DNA from: DASZTU01 sp035493835
Lineage (GTDB): Bacteria; Pseudomonadota; Alphaproteobacteria; Rhizobiales; Devosiaceae
Assembly (NCBI GenBank): GCA_035493835.1
Contig: DATJHO010000102.1
Coordinates: forward strand, 1 to 42,741
Length of the DNA: 42,741 bases
Reading direction: 5' to 3'
The notes below the pieces were generated by a model. That model saw only the letters and a list, made by a program, of their open reading frames with translations. It was not told the DNA's origin and made no database searches. The number at the start of each line of letters is the position of its first letter. The stretch's first letter is position 1. Made by a program: the position numbers and the translations under genes. Positions 1-9,736 of this stretch are shown here, one piece after another.

Positions 1-277
1 TAAGAAAACGTAGCACCGTCGAAGTCGCATGACCGCCTACTTCCAGTCCTTTCGGACCAGGTTCAGCGCGCAAGAACCTCGCCGTCCACGTTTCCCTTTC
101 TTCCATCTTCACAATGTCAAAGAGCCGACCTCAAAACCCCATAAAGGAGCAAGACGTCACAGAAGCAAAAGCTTCCAGAATTTCCAGAACAGAAATTTAC
201 TTCCGGTTGCCCGACAGTAAAACCTGCCTTTTCAGAAGACGTTGACAGTGGGAGCAGTTCGCTCGGCGTCGTCAACG
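1..277 (-). other. rRNA operon 5' leader, reading out of the window to the left
   Basis: Read on the minus strand, this stretch lies downstream of two strong promoters, carries a boxA antitermination motif, and ends at the window edge with no coding potential. It looks like the transcribed leader before a 16S rRNA gene that would start just outside the window. A short stem with a GAAA loop (stem 45-49 with 54-58) is visible near the edge. The text from boxA to the edge resembles rRNA leader or spacer sequence I know from Rhizobiales, but the 16S gene is not in view, so the identity is strong inference. The alternative is an rRNA spacer, which the upstream promoters argue against. Confidence 0.7.
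111..126 (-). promoter_or_regulatory. boxA antitermination motif of the rRNA leader
   Basis: The minus strand reads GGCTCTTTGACATTGT, close to the bacterial rRNA boxA core TGCTCTTTAACA bound by NusB-NusE. It lies about 150 bases downstream of the predicted start from the nearer promoter, as expected for an rrn leader. Confidence 0.7.
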
Positions 278-283
278 TCGCGG

Positions 284-312
284 GTTGTAGTCGAGGCATT
301 TTGCCGTGTCAA
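284..312 (-). promoter_or_regulatory. rrn promoter P2 (leader-proximal)
   Basis: On the minus strand a perfect -35 TTGACA (307-312) is followed after exactly 17 bases by TACAAC (284-289). The DNA just upstream (315-360) is A/T-rich, as in an UP element. Predicted transcript start is near 277. Confidence 0.7.
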
Positions 313-414
313 CAACCAATTTTATTTCTCTGAGACCGAAAATTTCTTTTAGATTTCAGAGGCTTGCTTCTTCGTTCGCCGCGTTTTCTGCGGCACCGCG
401 TCAGCGATGGGCGG

Positions 415-443
415 TTTATATGGGCGGCCCTTTTCGGTGTCAA
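415..443 (-). promoter_or_regulatory. rrn promoter P1 (leader-distal)
   Basis: On the minus strand TTGACA (438-443) and TATAAA (415-420) are separated by exactly 17 bases, followed by a C/G-rich discriminator (ccgccc), the pattern of stringently controlled rRNA promoters. Together with P2 it forms a tandem pair 131 bases apart. Confidence 0.75.
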
Positions 444-749
444 CGACCGAAAATGACAAAATCGACATTTTTTGAAACGGCGACCTTTTCGGCCCCTCTC
501 TCCCCTCCGCGCAGGCGCCTGCAGGGCAGGAGTCCGTGCCCTCGAAACGGGATGGATTACCCAGCTTCAAGTGGGCAACCCCTTGGCGGAGCCCAGTTTT
601 GCCGCAATTGCCGCCCATCCAGCCCCTGGTGGTGATATTGACTTACGCGTGCGCGTGGGCGAAGCCTTGCCCTGTCCTATCGCCACGGTAGAAGTTTTCC
701 ACAGGGCGCTCGGGGGCGTCTGTATGGGGTCGGGACCAGAGGGCCACGG

Positions 750-2831
750 GTGAACGCTGCACAGCGCAATAGGCATTTCGCCCTCTTGAGGGCGACCGGC
801 TTCGAGGACGGCCCGGCGCTCACTCTCCAATCGACCGACGGCGACATTCCGCATGGCCGCGAGCTGAGCTTTGCCTGGCTCACCGGCACGGTGATGACCG
901 GGCTGACCAGCGTGCTGCTGATGGGGGCGGCGCTCTATGTCTCCTTCCAGGGACAGGCGACGTTTTCGACCGCCTATGAGGCGCTGCAGATCCTGACCAA
1001 TCCGGGGAGCGTTTCCAGCGGCAACGTCACCGTCAAGTCGGCGCGCGCCCGCCCGGTGCAGCAGACCAAGTCCGAAGTGGAAATGATCGAGGCTTCGATC
1101 AAGGTCAATGTCGGTGGCACCGACATGATCCGCAAGCAGCAATATGAGCGGATCCGGGCGACCCTGGCGACCGTTGCGACCTCGCTCTCCGACGATGTGC
1201 CTGTCTATAATCCGGTGACGGTGCTCGCGGCGGCCGATCCCATCACCAACAAGAACGGCCCGACCGTCTCGACCGATATCTATGGTGCGGAGGTCGAAGG
1301 AGATGTGGCGGTACATATGTCCGCGCTTCCCCTGACCCTGGCGCCGCCCCCGGTGATCACCGATCAGCTGGCGGCCGATTTCGTCAAGAACACGGTCGAG
1401 GGCGCCTATTCCGAAGAGGACCGTTCCGCCGCCGAGGCCTATGTCGATCCCAACGCCGGCGGGGAGCTGCGCGATCTCGGGGCCGCGACCGATACCATGG
1501 CCCCGGGTGTCGCCGAAAACGTCACCGTGATGGCCAAGAACCGCAGCGCCGACGATGCGAGCCTCGGGCGCGCCGAACGCATCCTGACGCTGCATGAATC
1601 GGCCCCGCTCGAGGCGACGCTGCTGAAGAACGGTTTTACCCAGCAGATGATCGATGCGATCACGGCGACGCTACACAATGTCTATCCCTCGACCGACCTG
1701 CCGGTGGGCGCGCGGCTGCGCATCCTCTTCGGCCCGTCGCGGAACTCGGACACGCTCATTCCCTATCGGATGAGCATCTACATCCAGGACAAGCACGCCG
1801 CGACCGTCGCCCTCACCGACAAGGGTCAATATGTGCTGGCGCTCGCGCCGCCGGACATCAAGTTCCCGGCCGAGGACACCGAGGACGTCAACGTCGCCAA
1901 CCTGCCGACCGTCTATCGCGCCATCTGGGAGACGGCCCGCAAGCACGACGTGCCCGACGCGATCACCAAGCGGATCGTGGCGATGTATGCTTATGACGTC
2001 GATGAGACCAAGAAAATCAGCCCCGGCGATTCCATGGAGCTGCTGGAATCCCCGCCCGACGCCAAGGGCAATCAGGAACTGCTCTATGTGAACCTCGATC
2101 TCGGCGGACAGCAGCACGGGCTCTACCGCTTCAAGGGCACCGACGGGGTCACCGATTTTTATGACGGCACCGGCCAGAGCGGAAAGCGCTTCCTCAACCG
2201 GCGACCGCTGCAGGGCGGGGGCCTGCGCGTATCGAGCCCGTTCGGCTGGCGCGTGCACCCGATCTTCCACACCCGCAAGCTCCATACCGGTGTCGATCTC
2301 GCCGCCACGGAAGGAACGCCCATCTATGCGGCAGGCGACGGCGTGGTGGAACGGGCCGGCTGGAGCTCCGGTTATGGCCGCTTCATCATGCTCAGGCACG
2401 CCAATGGGTTCGAGACCGCCTATGGCCATTTGAGCCGCATCGCCGACATTACCCAGCCCGGCGCGAGCGTGCGCCAAGGCCAGGTGATTGGCTATGTGGG
2501 CCACACCGGCTTTGCCACGGGCCCGCACCTTCATTTCGAAATCCGCATCAACGGCAATTTCGTCGATCCGCTTTCGGTCAAGCTGCCGCGCGACAAGGTC
2601 GTCACCGCCCAGGACCAGCAGCAGTTCAACCAGTCGGTGACGCAGATCGAGGACCTGATGAAGCGCACTGGCACGCCCGTGCTCGCGAGCAGTCCCGACG
2701 CCGCGCCGGCCACCACCCCGCCGGCACCCGGCACCGCGGAGGCCACCCCGGTCGGGGCGGCGCACCCCTCGGCCCAAACCTCCTCGATCACGCCGCTTCC
2801 GCTCGCCAAGCCGAACCTCGCTTCGGACTGA
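750..2831 (+). CDS. M23 family metallopeptidase (membrane-anchored murein hydrolase or regulator)
   Basis: Protein of 693 residues with a GTG start preceded by an AGAGGG-like site. A short cytoplasmic N-terminus is followed by one membrane segment (about residues 44-65), a long periplasmic region, and a C-terminal M23 (LytM) domain. The zinc site is intact: HTGVD at 512-516 and HLH at 593-595, so it is probably an active glycyl-endopeptidase cutting peptidoglycan cross-links. The last 60 residues are Pro/Ala-rich and probably disordered. The middle region (about 260-380) resembles the substrate-positioning domain found before M23 in alphaproteobacterial homologues; that is inference. It reads away from the rRNA promoters and converges on the MFS gene. 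Confidence 0.88.
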   Translation: MNAAQRNRHFALLRATGFEDGPALTLQSTDGDIPHGRELSFAWLTGTVMTGLTSVLLMGAALYVSFQGQATFSTAYEALQILTNPGSVSSGNVTVKSARARPVQQTKSEVEMIEASIKVNVGGTDMIRKQQYERIRATLATVATSLSDDVPVYNPVTVLAAADPITNKNGPTVSTDIYGAEVEGDVAVHMSALPLTLAPPPVITDQLAADFVKNTVEGAYSEEDRSAAEAYVDPNAGGELRDLGAATDTMAPGVAENVTVMAKNRSADDASLGRAERILTLHESAPLEATLLKNGFTQQMIDAITATLHNVYPSTDLPVGARLRILFGPSRNSDTLIPYRMSIYIQDKHAATVALTDKGQYVLALAPPDIKFPAEDTEDVNVANLPTVYRAIWETARKHDVPDAITKRIVAMYAYDVDETKKISPGDSMELLESPPDAKGNQELLYVNLDLGGQQHGLYRFKGTDGVTDFYDGTGQSGKRFLNRRPLQGGGLRVSSPFGWRVHPIFHTRKLHTGVDLAATEGTPIYAAGDGVVERAGWSSGYGRFIMLRHANGFETAYGHLSRIADITQPGASVRQGQVIGYVGHTGFATGPHLHFEIRINGNFVDPLSVKLPRDKVVTAQDQQQFNQSVTQIEDLMKRTGTPVLASSPDAAPATTPPAPGTAEATPVGAAHPSAQTSSITPLPLAKPNLASD

Positions 2832-2858
2832 TCGCTGCCGAACCTGGACGGGGCGGCT

Positions 2859-4385
2859 TTATTTGGCCGCCGCCTTGTCCTTGTGCTCCAGCGTCAGCCA
2901 GGCGATCACGGCAGAAATAGCCGAGAGCACGGCGGTGCCCCAGGCGATGGCCGAAAACGCCGCATTGGTGGCGGTGACGCGCAACCCCTCCTGCTGCGCC
3001 GTGAGGCCATCGTCGACCGGTTGGCCGAAGGAGAGGGTTAGCCCCGCCCCGGCGACGATCTGGCCGAAGACCAGCGCGGCAACGCCGCCCATGATCGCGA
3101 CGGCAAAGAGCGCCGCCACCCTGGCGACGGCGTTGTTGACGCCCGAGGCGGTGCCGGTATCGCTATCGGCGACCGAGGTCATTACGGCCGTCGAAAGCGG
3201 GGTGACGACGAACCCCATGCCGATACCCATCAGCGTCATCAGCGGGACGACCGCGAACCAGAAGTTTTGCAGCGGCGCGGTGATCGCAAGACCGGCAAAG
3301 GCAAGAGCGACGAGGCTCGCCCCGCCCGCGATCAGTTTTGCGGTGCCATATCGATCAGCCATGCCGCCGCTGATCGGCGACAACAGCGTCAGGCAGACGC
3401 CGACCGGCACAAAGCTCAGCGACACCTCGGCTTCCTTGAGGCCCCAGCCGGCAATCAGGGTCATCGGCAGGTAGAAGGAGATCGCGGCCAGCGAAAAGTA
3501 GAGCGCGAAAGTCAGGGCATTGGCGCCGGAAAAGGCACGGTTGCCAAACAGCCGAAGCGGCAGCATCGGCTCTGGCGTCCGGCTTTCCCAGACGAGGAAC
3601 ACCAGCAGCAAGATAATGCCGATGCCGCAATAAACGAGGATGTGCGACAGGGTGGGTACGCTCTGCGCGCCCCCCTCCCCGGTCAGGCCGAGGGCCAAAA
3701 GAAACAGTGACACGGTGATGAGCAGGCCGCCGAACCAATCGAGCCGGCCCCCTTGCCCCGCGGGATCCGGCGGCACGCGCAGCCAGAGCAGCGCGAGGGC
3801 GGCGAGGCCGAAGGGCAGGTTGATGGCAAAGACCAGCCGCCAGCTCCACGGCCCCAGCGCCGAGAGCAGCGCGCCCCCGACGACGGGCCCGAGGATGGTG
3901 GTGAGCGAAGCGGCGGTGGCCCAGATGCCGATCGCCTTGCCGCGCTGGTCGCGCGGATAAGCCTTGGCGATCAGCGCCAGGCTTCCGGGCACCATGAAGG
4001 CGGCGCCAAAGCCCTGGATGGCGCGGCAGATGATGAGGAACAGCGGCGTTGGCGCCACCGCGCAGAGCAGCGAAGCGACGACGAACACCACGATGCCGAA
4101 ACCGAACACCCGCCTCAGGCCGAAACGATCGCCCGCCGCCCCGCCGATCAGGATCAGCGAGGCCATGAACAACATATAACCGTTGGAAATCCATTGCGCG
4201 TCGCTGAGCGTGGCGCCGAGATTGGTGCGCATCGCCGGAATGGCGATGGAAACCACCGAGCCGTCGATAAAGCCCATGGCGGAGGCGAGGATCGCAGCCA
4301 CCAGCACATAGCGGCGCCGGTCCGGCGGACAGAAGGTCCCGCCCACTCCCTCGACTGCTTCGTGAGGAATTGCCGCTTCAGCCAT
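2859..4385 (-). CDS. MFS transporter, DHA2 (EmrB/QacA) drug-efflux type
   Basis: Protein of 508 residues with about 14 hydrophobic segments, the arrangement of the DHA2 family of proton-driven exporters in the inner membrane. The N-terminus (FIDGSVVSIAIPAM) has the D-x-x-V-x-x-A-x-P pattern typical of DHA2 helix 1, followed by the motif-A-like loop GDRFGLRRV. The C-terminus is charged and cytoplasmic (EHKDKAAAK). No EmrA-type adaptor gene is adjacent, so it may work alone. It ends 28 bases from the convergent M23 gene. The substrate cannot be told from sequence. The start has a weak upstream site, so a later start is possible. Confidence 0.88.
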   Translation of the reverse strand: MAEAAIPHEAVEGVGGTFCPPDRRRYVLVAAILASAMGFIDGSVVSIAIPAMRTNLGATLSDAQWISNGYMLFMASLILIGGAAGDRFGLRRVFGFGIVVFVVASLLCAVAPTPLFLIICRAIQGFGAAFMVPGSLALIAKAYPRDQRGKAIGIWATAASLTTILGPVVGGALLSALGPWSWRLVFAINLPFGLAALALLWLRVPPDPAGQGGRLDWFGGLLITVSLFLLALGLTGEGGAQSVPTLSHILVYCGIGIILLLVFLVWESRTPEPMLPLRLFGNRAFSGANALTFALYFSLAAISFYLPMTLIAGWGLKEAEVSLSFVPVGVCLTLLSPISGGMADRYGTAKLIAGGASLVALAFAGLAITAPLQNFWFAVVPLMTLMGIGMGFVVTPLSTAVMTSVADSDTGTASGVNNAVARVAALFAVAIMGGVAALVFGQIVAGAGLTLSFGQPVDDGLTAQQEGLRVTATNAAFSAIAWGTAVLSAISAVIAWLTLEHKDKAAAK

Positions 4386-4459
4386 TTCTCAGTTTAGCAC
4401 GCCTTGGCCGCGCCGTCAGTCGTCCGTCGATTGTGCGGCCGGCGAACCAATGGCGCCTA

Positions 4460-4807
4460 TCAGCCACGCGGCACCCACACGGCCAACTCGTTGCCGCCCG
4501 GTTCGCGAAAATGGAACCGCCTGCCGCCCGGAAAATCAAAGGCCGCGCGGGTGATGACGCCGCCGGCCAGTTCCACCGCCCGCAGCGCCGCCTCAAGGTT
4601 TTCCGTCCGGACGATGGCCAGCGGAGCGGCCGTCGCCTCAGCGGCATCACCTTGAATACCGGCATCGATCCCGGCCTCCGCGATTGCATGATAGGTCGGG
4701 CCGTAGTCGACAAAACTCCAGCCGAACGCCTGCTCGAAAAAGCGCCGGCTCTCGAGCCCGTCCGCGGACGGAAATTCGAGATAGTCGATCCGATAATTCT
4801 CCGCCAT
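4460..4807 (-). CDS. VOC family (glyoxalase/bleomycin-resistance fold) protein
   Basis: Small protein of 115 residues with the two beta-alpha-beta-beta-beta units of the vicinal-oxygen-chelate fold. The first begins YLEFPSADGLESRRFFEQAF and the second ends FHFREPGGNELAVW. The family includes metal-dependent lyases, dioxygenases and antibiotic-binding proteins, so no reaction is assigned. I chose the ATG at 4807 because a GGAG site sits six bases upstream; a TTG four codons earlier lies before that site. It stands 74 bases upstream of the MFS gene in the same direction, so the two may be cotranscribed. Confidence 0.8.
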   Translation of the reverse strand: MAENYRIDYLEFPSADGLESRRFFEQAFGWSFVDYGPTYHAIAEAGIDAGIQGDAAEATAAPLAIVRTENLEAALRAVELAGGVITRAAFDFPGGRRFHFREPGGNELAVWVPRG

Positions 4808-5239
4808 TTGCCGCTCCAATGTTCTCTGTTTGTTCTAGCAGAGCCCACGTCCGGCGGCAAGCCCGAGCAGAAAGGCATGCAAGCGCCTCCGGCGCGACCC
4901 GGAAATTTTCGCTGGGCAGGCGGCGCGGCGGGACAATCGGTCCGTGCCGTAGTCGGCAGAATTGAGGGACCATTGTCCCGCCGACGCGAAGGGGATGATT
5001 TGGACCGGCCCGGCCCGGGATTTTTTCCCGCGCCGCGCGATGGGCGCGAAGAACCGGTTCGGTGACCGGCTGTCCGCGCCTGGGCCCGCCACCGGACGAC
5101 TCCGGCAGCCCCCAACTCCCCCGCCGACCGTTCGTCGCGATCGCACCGTTCCGCGGAGGGATCTGGGCATTATGAGGAGCGTTCAAGGGGCGGGGATTGT
5201 TTGTGGTCGAGAGTGATTTCACGGGCCGGCATCACGGTG

Positions 5240-5283
5240 AAAACAACCCCCACCCCTGCCCCCCCGCAAAGGGGGAGGGAGAC
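5240..5283. repeat. Palindromic repeat, AACAACCCCCACCC family, half copy
   Basis: It begins with AACAACCCCCACCC and continues into a C-run/G-run hairpin with a gcaaa loop. It matches the left half of the full element at 11431-11536. Confidence 0.6.
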
Positions 5284-5474
5284 GAAGAGCGCGCGGCCGA
5301 GGCACATATTTCCTTCCCGCTTTAGGGAGCTTGGAAGCGACCCGAAGGGGCAAATCGCTCCGGCGGAGCGATTTGAGCGTACAAGGCCGCGGCAGCGGCA
5401 GGGTGGCGGGGACTGTTTGTGTTGACGTGGCGGAGCGCGGACGCACAGGGTTGAAGCGTTCCCCCTCCTTGCTC

Positions 5475-5575
5475 GTCATGGCCCGGCTTGAGCCGGCCAC
5501 CCATAAGGCCTTTCCAATTTCCGCCCTCAGCACTGGCAAGGCTGCATGGGTCCCCGGGTCAAGCCCGGGGATGAC
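5475..5575. repeat. 101-base REPIN-like element (GTCATGGCC...GGGATGAC), copy 1
   Basis: Its ends form an inverted pair (GTCATGGCCCGGCTTG at the left, CAAGCCCGGGGATGAC at the right) around a variable middle. A second copy of identical length lies at 32487-32587, and a 39-base deletion form at 26265-26303. Confidence 0.75.
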
Positions 5576-5657
5576 GAAGCGGCGAGGTTTGGAATCCAAT
5601 CCCGGCGCGAGCCGAAGCCCGGGCGGCCGAGGATCGCTTCTCATTGAGGCTCGCACC

Positions 5658-6002
5658 CTACCCTCCCCCCGACAATTCGTTCCACTCGATGCCCCCCTCC
5701 GCACTCACCGTCGCGTGACGGGAGACGAAAGCGTGGAGGAGGTTTTGCGCCACCAGCAGGCGGAGCACAGCATCGGCCGGCATGACGGAATTTTCACCCG
5801 CAAGCGGCAACAGCCGGCCGGCGCCGACTTCGCGCGACACCACCCGCCGCACCGCACCGATCAGCGCATCGATCGAGGCCACGCTGTGGGGCGCGAGAGG
5901 AACATGCCTGTCGATGCGCTCGGCCCAGAGATCGAGCACAAGCTCCAGTTCTCCCAAGACGCTTTCCGCCATCCGGCGCAAACGAGACGAGGCGATATCC
6001 AT
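5658..6002 (-). CDS. Hypothetical protein, 114 residues
   Basis: I do not recognise this protein. It reads as a soluble, mostly helical, mildly amphipathic chain (MDIASSRLRRMAESVLGELE at the start) with normal residue composition, unlike the Arg/Pro-rich shadow frames around it. A GGAG site lies about eight bases before the ATG. There is no signal peptide or membrane segment. It stands alone, divergent from the small two-cysteine protein gene at 6336. It could be a real accessory gene or a chance frame; homologue searches would decide. Confidence 0.45.
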   Translation of the reverse strand: MDIASSRLRRMAESVLGELELVLDLWAERIDRHVPLAPHSVASIDALIGAVRRVVSREVGAGRLLPLAGENSVMPADAVLRLLVAQNLLHAFVSRHATVSAEGGIEWNELSGGG

Positions 6003-6190
6003 CCGTTCCAGCTCCGCTCCGGGGCAGCGGCGATTGTAGGACGCGCGGCGAGCCGCGGGGATAAGTGGGGATTATCGTCGCCGCGTCGCACGGCTTTGAG
6101 GCGAGCGCGGGGCGAGACCGGGTTGCATGCGCCTTGCAGCCAGCAAAACCGTTCGTTCGGCCGAGATAATGTACAATAGTTACTTTCGCA

Positions 6191-6216
6191 CAGACATACA
6201 TTGCATTACATGTCTG
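6191..6216. promoter_or_regulatory. Dyad CAGACAT-N12-ATGTCTG, possible operator
   Basis: Seven-base arms match perfectly (6191-6197 and 6210-6216), with a TGCA palindrome near the centre. It lies in A/T-rich DNA about 120 bases upstream of the small two-cysteine protein gene and could be a dimeric regulator site. The 23596 paralogue does not show the same dyad. Confidence 0.35.
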
Positions 6217-6247
6217 CCAACGCACAATTATTCAGAGATACTTTGAT

Positions 6248-6297
6248 TGTACATCTTCGTCCAGAATTGCACAAATTCTTGATTGCAGCCTTAAATA
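6248..6297 (+). promoter_or_regulatory. Conserved promoter block of the two-cysteine protein gene (copy A)
   Basis: This block is collinear with the region upstream of the paralogue at 23596. Shared elements are TGTACATCTT (6248-6257), TTGCACA (6267-6273, likely -35) and TTAAATATCT (from 6291, likely -10), with 18-19 bases between the hexamers. The conservation supports function; the hexamer assignment is inference. Confidence 0.5.
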
Positions 6298-6304
6298 TCT
6301 GGCG

Positions 6305-6320
6305 GCAGGATTGGACCTGC
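6305..6320 (+). promoter_or_regulatory. Stem-loop before the ribosome binding site (copy A)
   Basis: GCAGG-ATTGGA-CCTGC forms a perfect five-base-pair stem with a six-base loop. It ends one base before the Shine-Dalgarno sequence GAGGAG (6322-6327). The same structure, with one G-T pair, precedes the paralogue. If transcription starts where the promoter block predicts, the hairpin sits at the very 5' end of the mRNA. Confidence 0.55.
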
Positions 6321-6335
6321 TGAGGAGAACCTCAC

Positions 6336-6686
6336 ATGCGTATTTCAAACCTTTCGATCAGCATCGCCTTGGCACTTGGTTTGTCTCTGAACGGCGCGGC
6401 GGTGCCGGGCGCCTATGCTCAAACCGCTTCAAGCATCACGTGTGGCGAGTTCATGAAGATGTCGCCGTCGGCCCAGAGCGCGGCACTGAAGAGGGTTGCG
6501 GCCTCGGTGCCGCCCCCCAGCCTCTCGGCCTCACCCCTGAGCCCGTCACAGGGCAACAACCAGAACCGGGCAATTCGGCCGAGGAATGCCGGCCAGCTCG
6601 TAGCCGCCTGCCAGGCCGTTTCGCCGGTAACGACCGTGAGAAACGCCTATATGCGCGCCCTGCCGAGCAGCACCAGTTCGAGATAG
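6336..6686 (+). CDS. Small secreted two-cysteine protein, HdeA/HdeB-like (copy A)
   Basis: Protein of 116 residues with a signal peptide (cut probably after AYA, residue 28). The mature part has two cysteines, TCGEF at 35-39 and AACQAV at 91-96, separated by an amphipathic helix and a Pro/Ser/Asn-rich linker (about 60-84). Two helices joined by one disulfide with a C-D/E-F motif is the plan of HdeA/HdeB periplasmic acid chaperones, but similarity is weak and the family call is inference. A 96-residue paralogue lies at 23306-23596 with the same motifs and upstream DNA. A strong GAGGAG site precedes the ATG. It is monocistronic and ends in the terminator at 6796. Confidence 0.75.
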   Translation: MRISNLSISIALALGLSLNGAAVPGAYAQTASSITCGEFMKMSPSAQSAALKRVAASVPPPSLSASPLSPSQGNNQNRAIRPRNAGQLVAACQAVSPVTTVRNAYMRALPSSTSSR

Positions 6687-6795
6687 GCGCGGGGCGGCGC
6701 CCCGATGGTGCGCCAGGGCTGGCCCGGTTCTGCCCTCACGGCAAGAAAGCCCGGCGCAGGATGGGGGTGGGCCAAAGGCGCTACGGCAGCAAAAA

Positions 6796-6824
6796 GGGCG
6801 GGCATTCCTGCCTGCCCTTTTTTT
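6796..6824. terminator. Bidirectional intrinsic terminator
   Basis: GGGCGGGCA / TGCCTGCCC (6796-6804 with 6809-6817, one G-T pair) with a ttcc loop, flanked by an A-run on the left and seven T on the right. It separates the convergent two-cysteine protein gene and the sulfatase gene and can serve both. Confidence 0.85.
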
Positions 6825-6869
6825 CACGCGGGGGGCGCCAGCGCGGCACCCCCAAATATTTGCCACAGC

Positions 6870-8627
<1,758 letters not shown>

Positions 8628-8689
8628 GATCTTCTCCATTGTCTGATTATGGCTAACCAAGATGGGATGATCGACCGGCCCTCGGCCGC

Positions 8690-9736
8690 CTATGTGTCGA
8701 ACGGGAACACCCGCTTCCAATCGTCCTTCATGCTGATGATGACCCAGCCGTTCGACTTGGCCTCGTCGTAGAGCTCTTGCGGGAAGGCGCCGACCTTGGT
8801 GTCCGGCAGCCCCTGCGCCGGGCCGTAGGCGTATTCGCGTTGCGCGTCGTCGTGCAGCACCAGCAGCGACAGCCGCGCGCCGTCGCCGGCCTTGGTGTAT
8901 TCGAGCATCTGCCGGTCGCCGGTGGAGTTGCCGAAGGCGATCTGTGGCCGGTTGCCGATGATCAGGTGGATGGCTTCGGGTTTTCCCGCGTTGTTGTCGT
9001 TGAGCAGGATGCTGGGCTCCTTGGTCAGGAACGGCTTGCCACTGCTGTCGTAGCGGTATTCCGTGCCGCCGGCCGAGCCGATCACCTGCTGCGGCGGGAC
9101 GCCATAGACGCGCTGGGCATAGGCACGCACGAAATCCTGCCCGCCGCCGGTGACGATGTAGGTGCGGTAGCCATTGTCGCGGAGATAGGTCATCACCTCC
9201 TGCATGGGCTGGTAGGTCAAATCGGTGTAGAGCCGGTGGAAGCGCGGGTCCTTGGCTTCGGCCGTCCACTTTTTCGCTTCGGCGGTGAAGGTATCGACCG
9301 GCATGCCGGAAAGGGTCGCGGCGGCGAGCTTTTTGAGATCGTCGGTCGTCAACCTGGCCATCGCGGCGCGGTCGCCGGAGAGCACCGTCCTGAACGGTTC
9401 TTCGTCCTTCAGTTCCGGATGCTTTTCAACCACAGCCGGTACCCGGTCGAGGATGAACATTACCTGGCTGTAGATCGGATGCTCGACCCAGAGCGTGCCA
9501 TCCTGGTCAAAGGTCGCGACCCGGTTTTCGGGCGGCACGAATTGCGGGCTCCCCTGATCGGTCGTCGTCTTGACGAAATCCTGAATGGCGGATTTGGCGG
9601 CGCCGTCATTCCAGGACGGCAGCGGGTCGGTCTGCGCGTAGGCACCGACGCTGAAAAACAGCAGGGCTAGCGAAACAAGGAAGGCTCGAACGAAGTGCGG
9701 GTCCCCTGCCTGAGCGGGTTGTCTCCGGACTGCCAT
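8690..9736 (-). CDS. Periplasmic HAD-family phosphatase (phosphoserine phosphatase-like)
   Basis: Protein of 348 residues with a signal peptide (hydrophobic 18-33, cleavage near AYA|Q). The haloacid dehalogenase motifs are complete: motif I FDQDGT with nucleophile D77 and acid D79, motif II IVTGGG, and motif IV GNSTGD. A helical cap lies between motifs I and II. It is a probable Mg-dependent phosphomonoesterase working in the periplasm; the substrate is unknown. The ATG at 9736 has an AAGGCGG site upstream and places the signal peptide correctly. It is the first gene of a likely two-gene unit with the sulfatase. Confidence 0.85.
   Translation of the reverse strand: MAVRRQPAQAGDPHFVRAFLVSLALLFFSVGAYAQTDPLPSWNDGAAKSAIQDFVKTTTDQGSPQFVPPENRVATFDQDGTLWVEHPIYSQVMFILDRVPAVVEKHPELKDEEPFRTVLSGDRAAMARLTTDDLKKLAAATLSGMPVDTFTAEAKKWTAEAKDPRFHRLYTDLTYQPMQEVMTYLRDNGYRTYIVTGGGQDFVRAYAQRVYGVPPQQVIGSAGGTEYRYDSSGKPFLTKEPSILLNDNNAGKPEAIHLIIGNRPQIAFGNSTGDRQMLEYTKAGDGARLSLLVLHDDAQREYAYGPAQGLPDTKVGAFPQELYDEAKSNGWVIISMKDDWKRVFPFDT

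Larger units (their letters stand above)
4808..5657. other. Gene-free interval with repeats
   Basis: No convincing gene is seen in this 850-base stretch. Open frames on both strands are Arg/Pro/Ser-rich, overlap one another and lack recognisable domains. It contains a half-element of the AACAACCCCCACCC family (about 5240-5283) and a full 101-base palindromic element (5475-5575). Confidence 0.6.

Noticed and set aside
349..618. 89-codon minus-strand open frame next to the rRNA promoters
   Set aside because: It overlaps promoter P1 and its A/T-rich flank; the apparent conservation of such frames is explained by promoter conservation.
567..1595. Long open frame on the minus strand (342 codons) over the M23 gene
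   Set aside because: It is the antisense shadow of a clear M23 peptidase, rich in Gly/Arg/His/Asp without any domain. High GC makes such frames common.
2832..2890. GGCGGC/GCCGCC hairpin at the M23-MFS junction as a terminator
   Set aside because: It overlaps the end of the MFS coding sequence and has no T-run on either side.
5218..5704. Clusters of regular repeats that might suggest a CRISPR array
   Set aside because: The repeats are single palindromes of different families, not evenly spaced direct repeats with unique spacers, and no cas gene is present.
8628..9269. N-terminal extension of the sulfatase frame into the phosphatase gene
   Set aside because: The extension is out of frame with the phosphatase gene and has no signal peptide. 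The ribosome site and signal peptide support the start at 8627.
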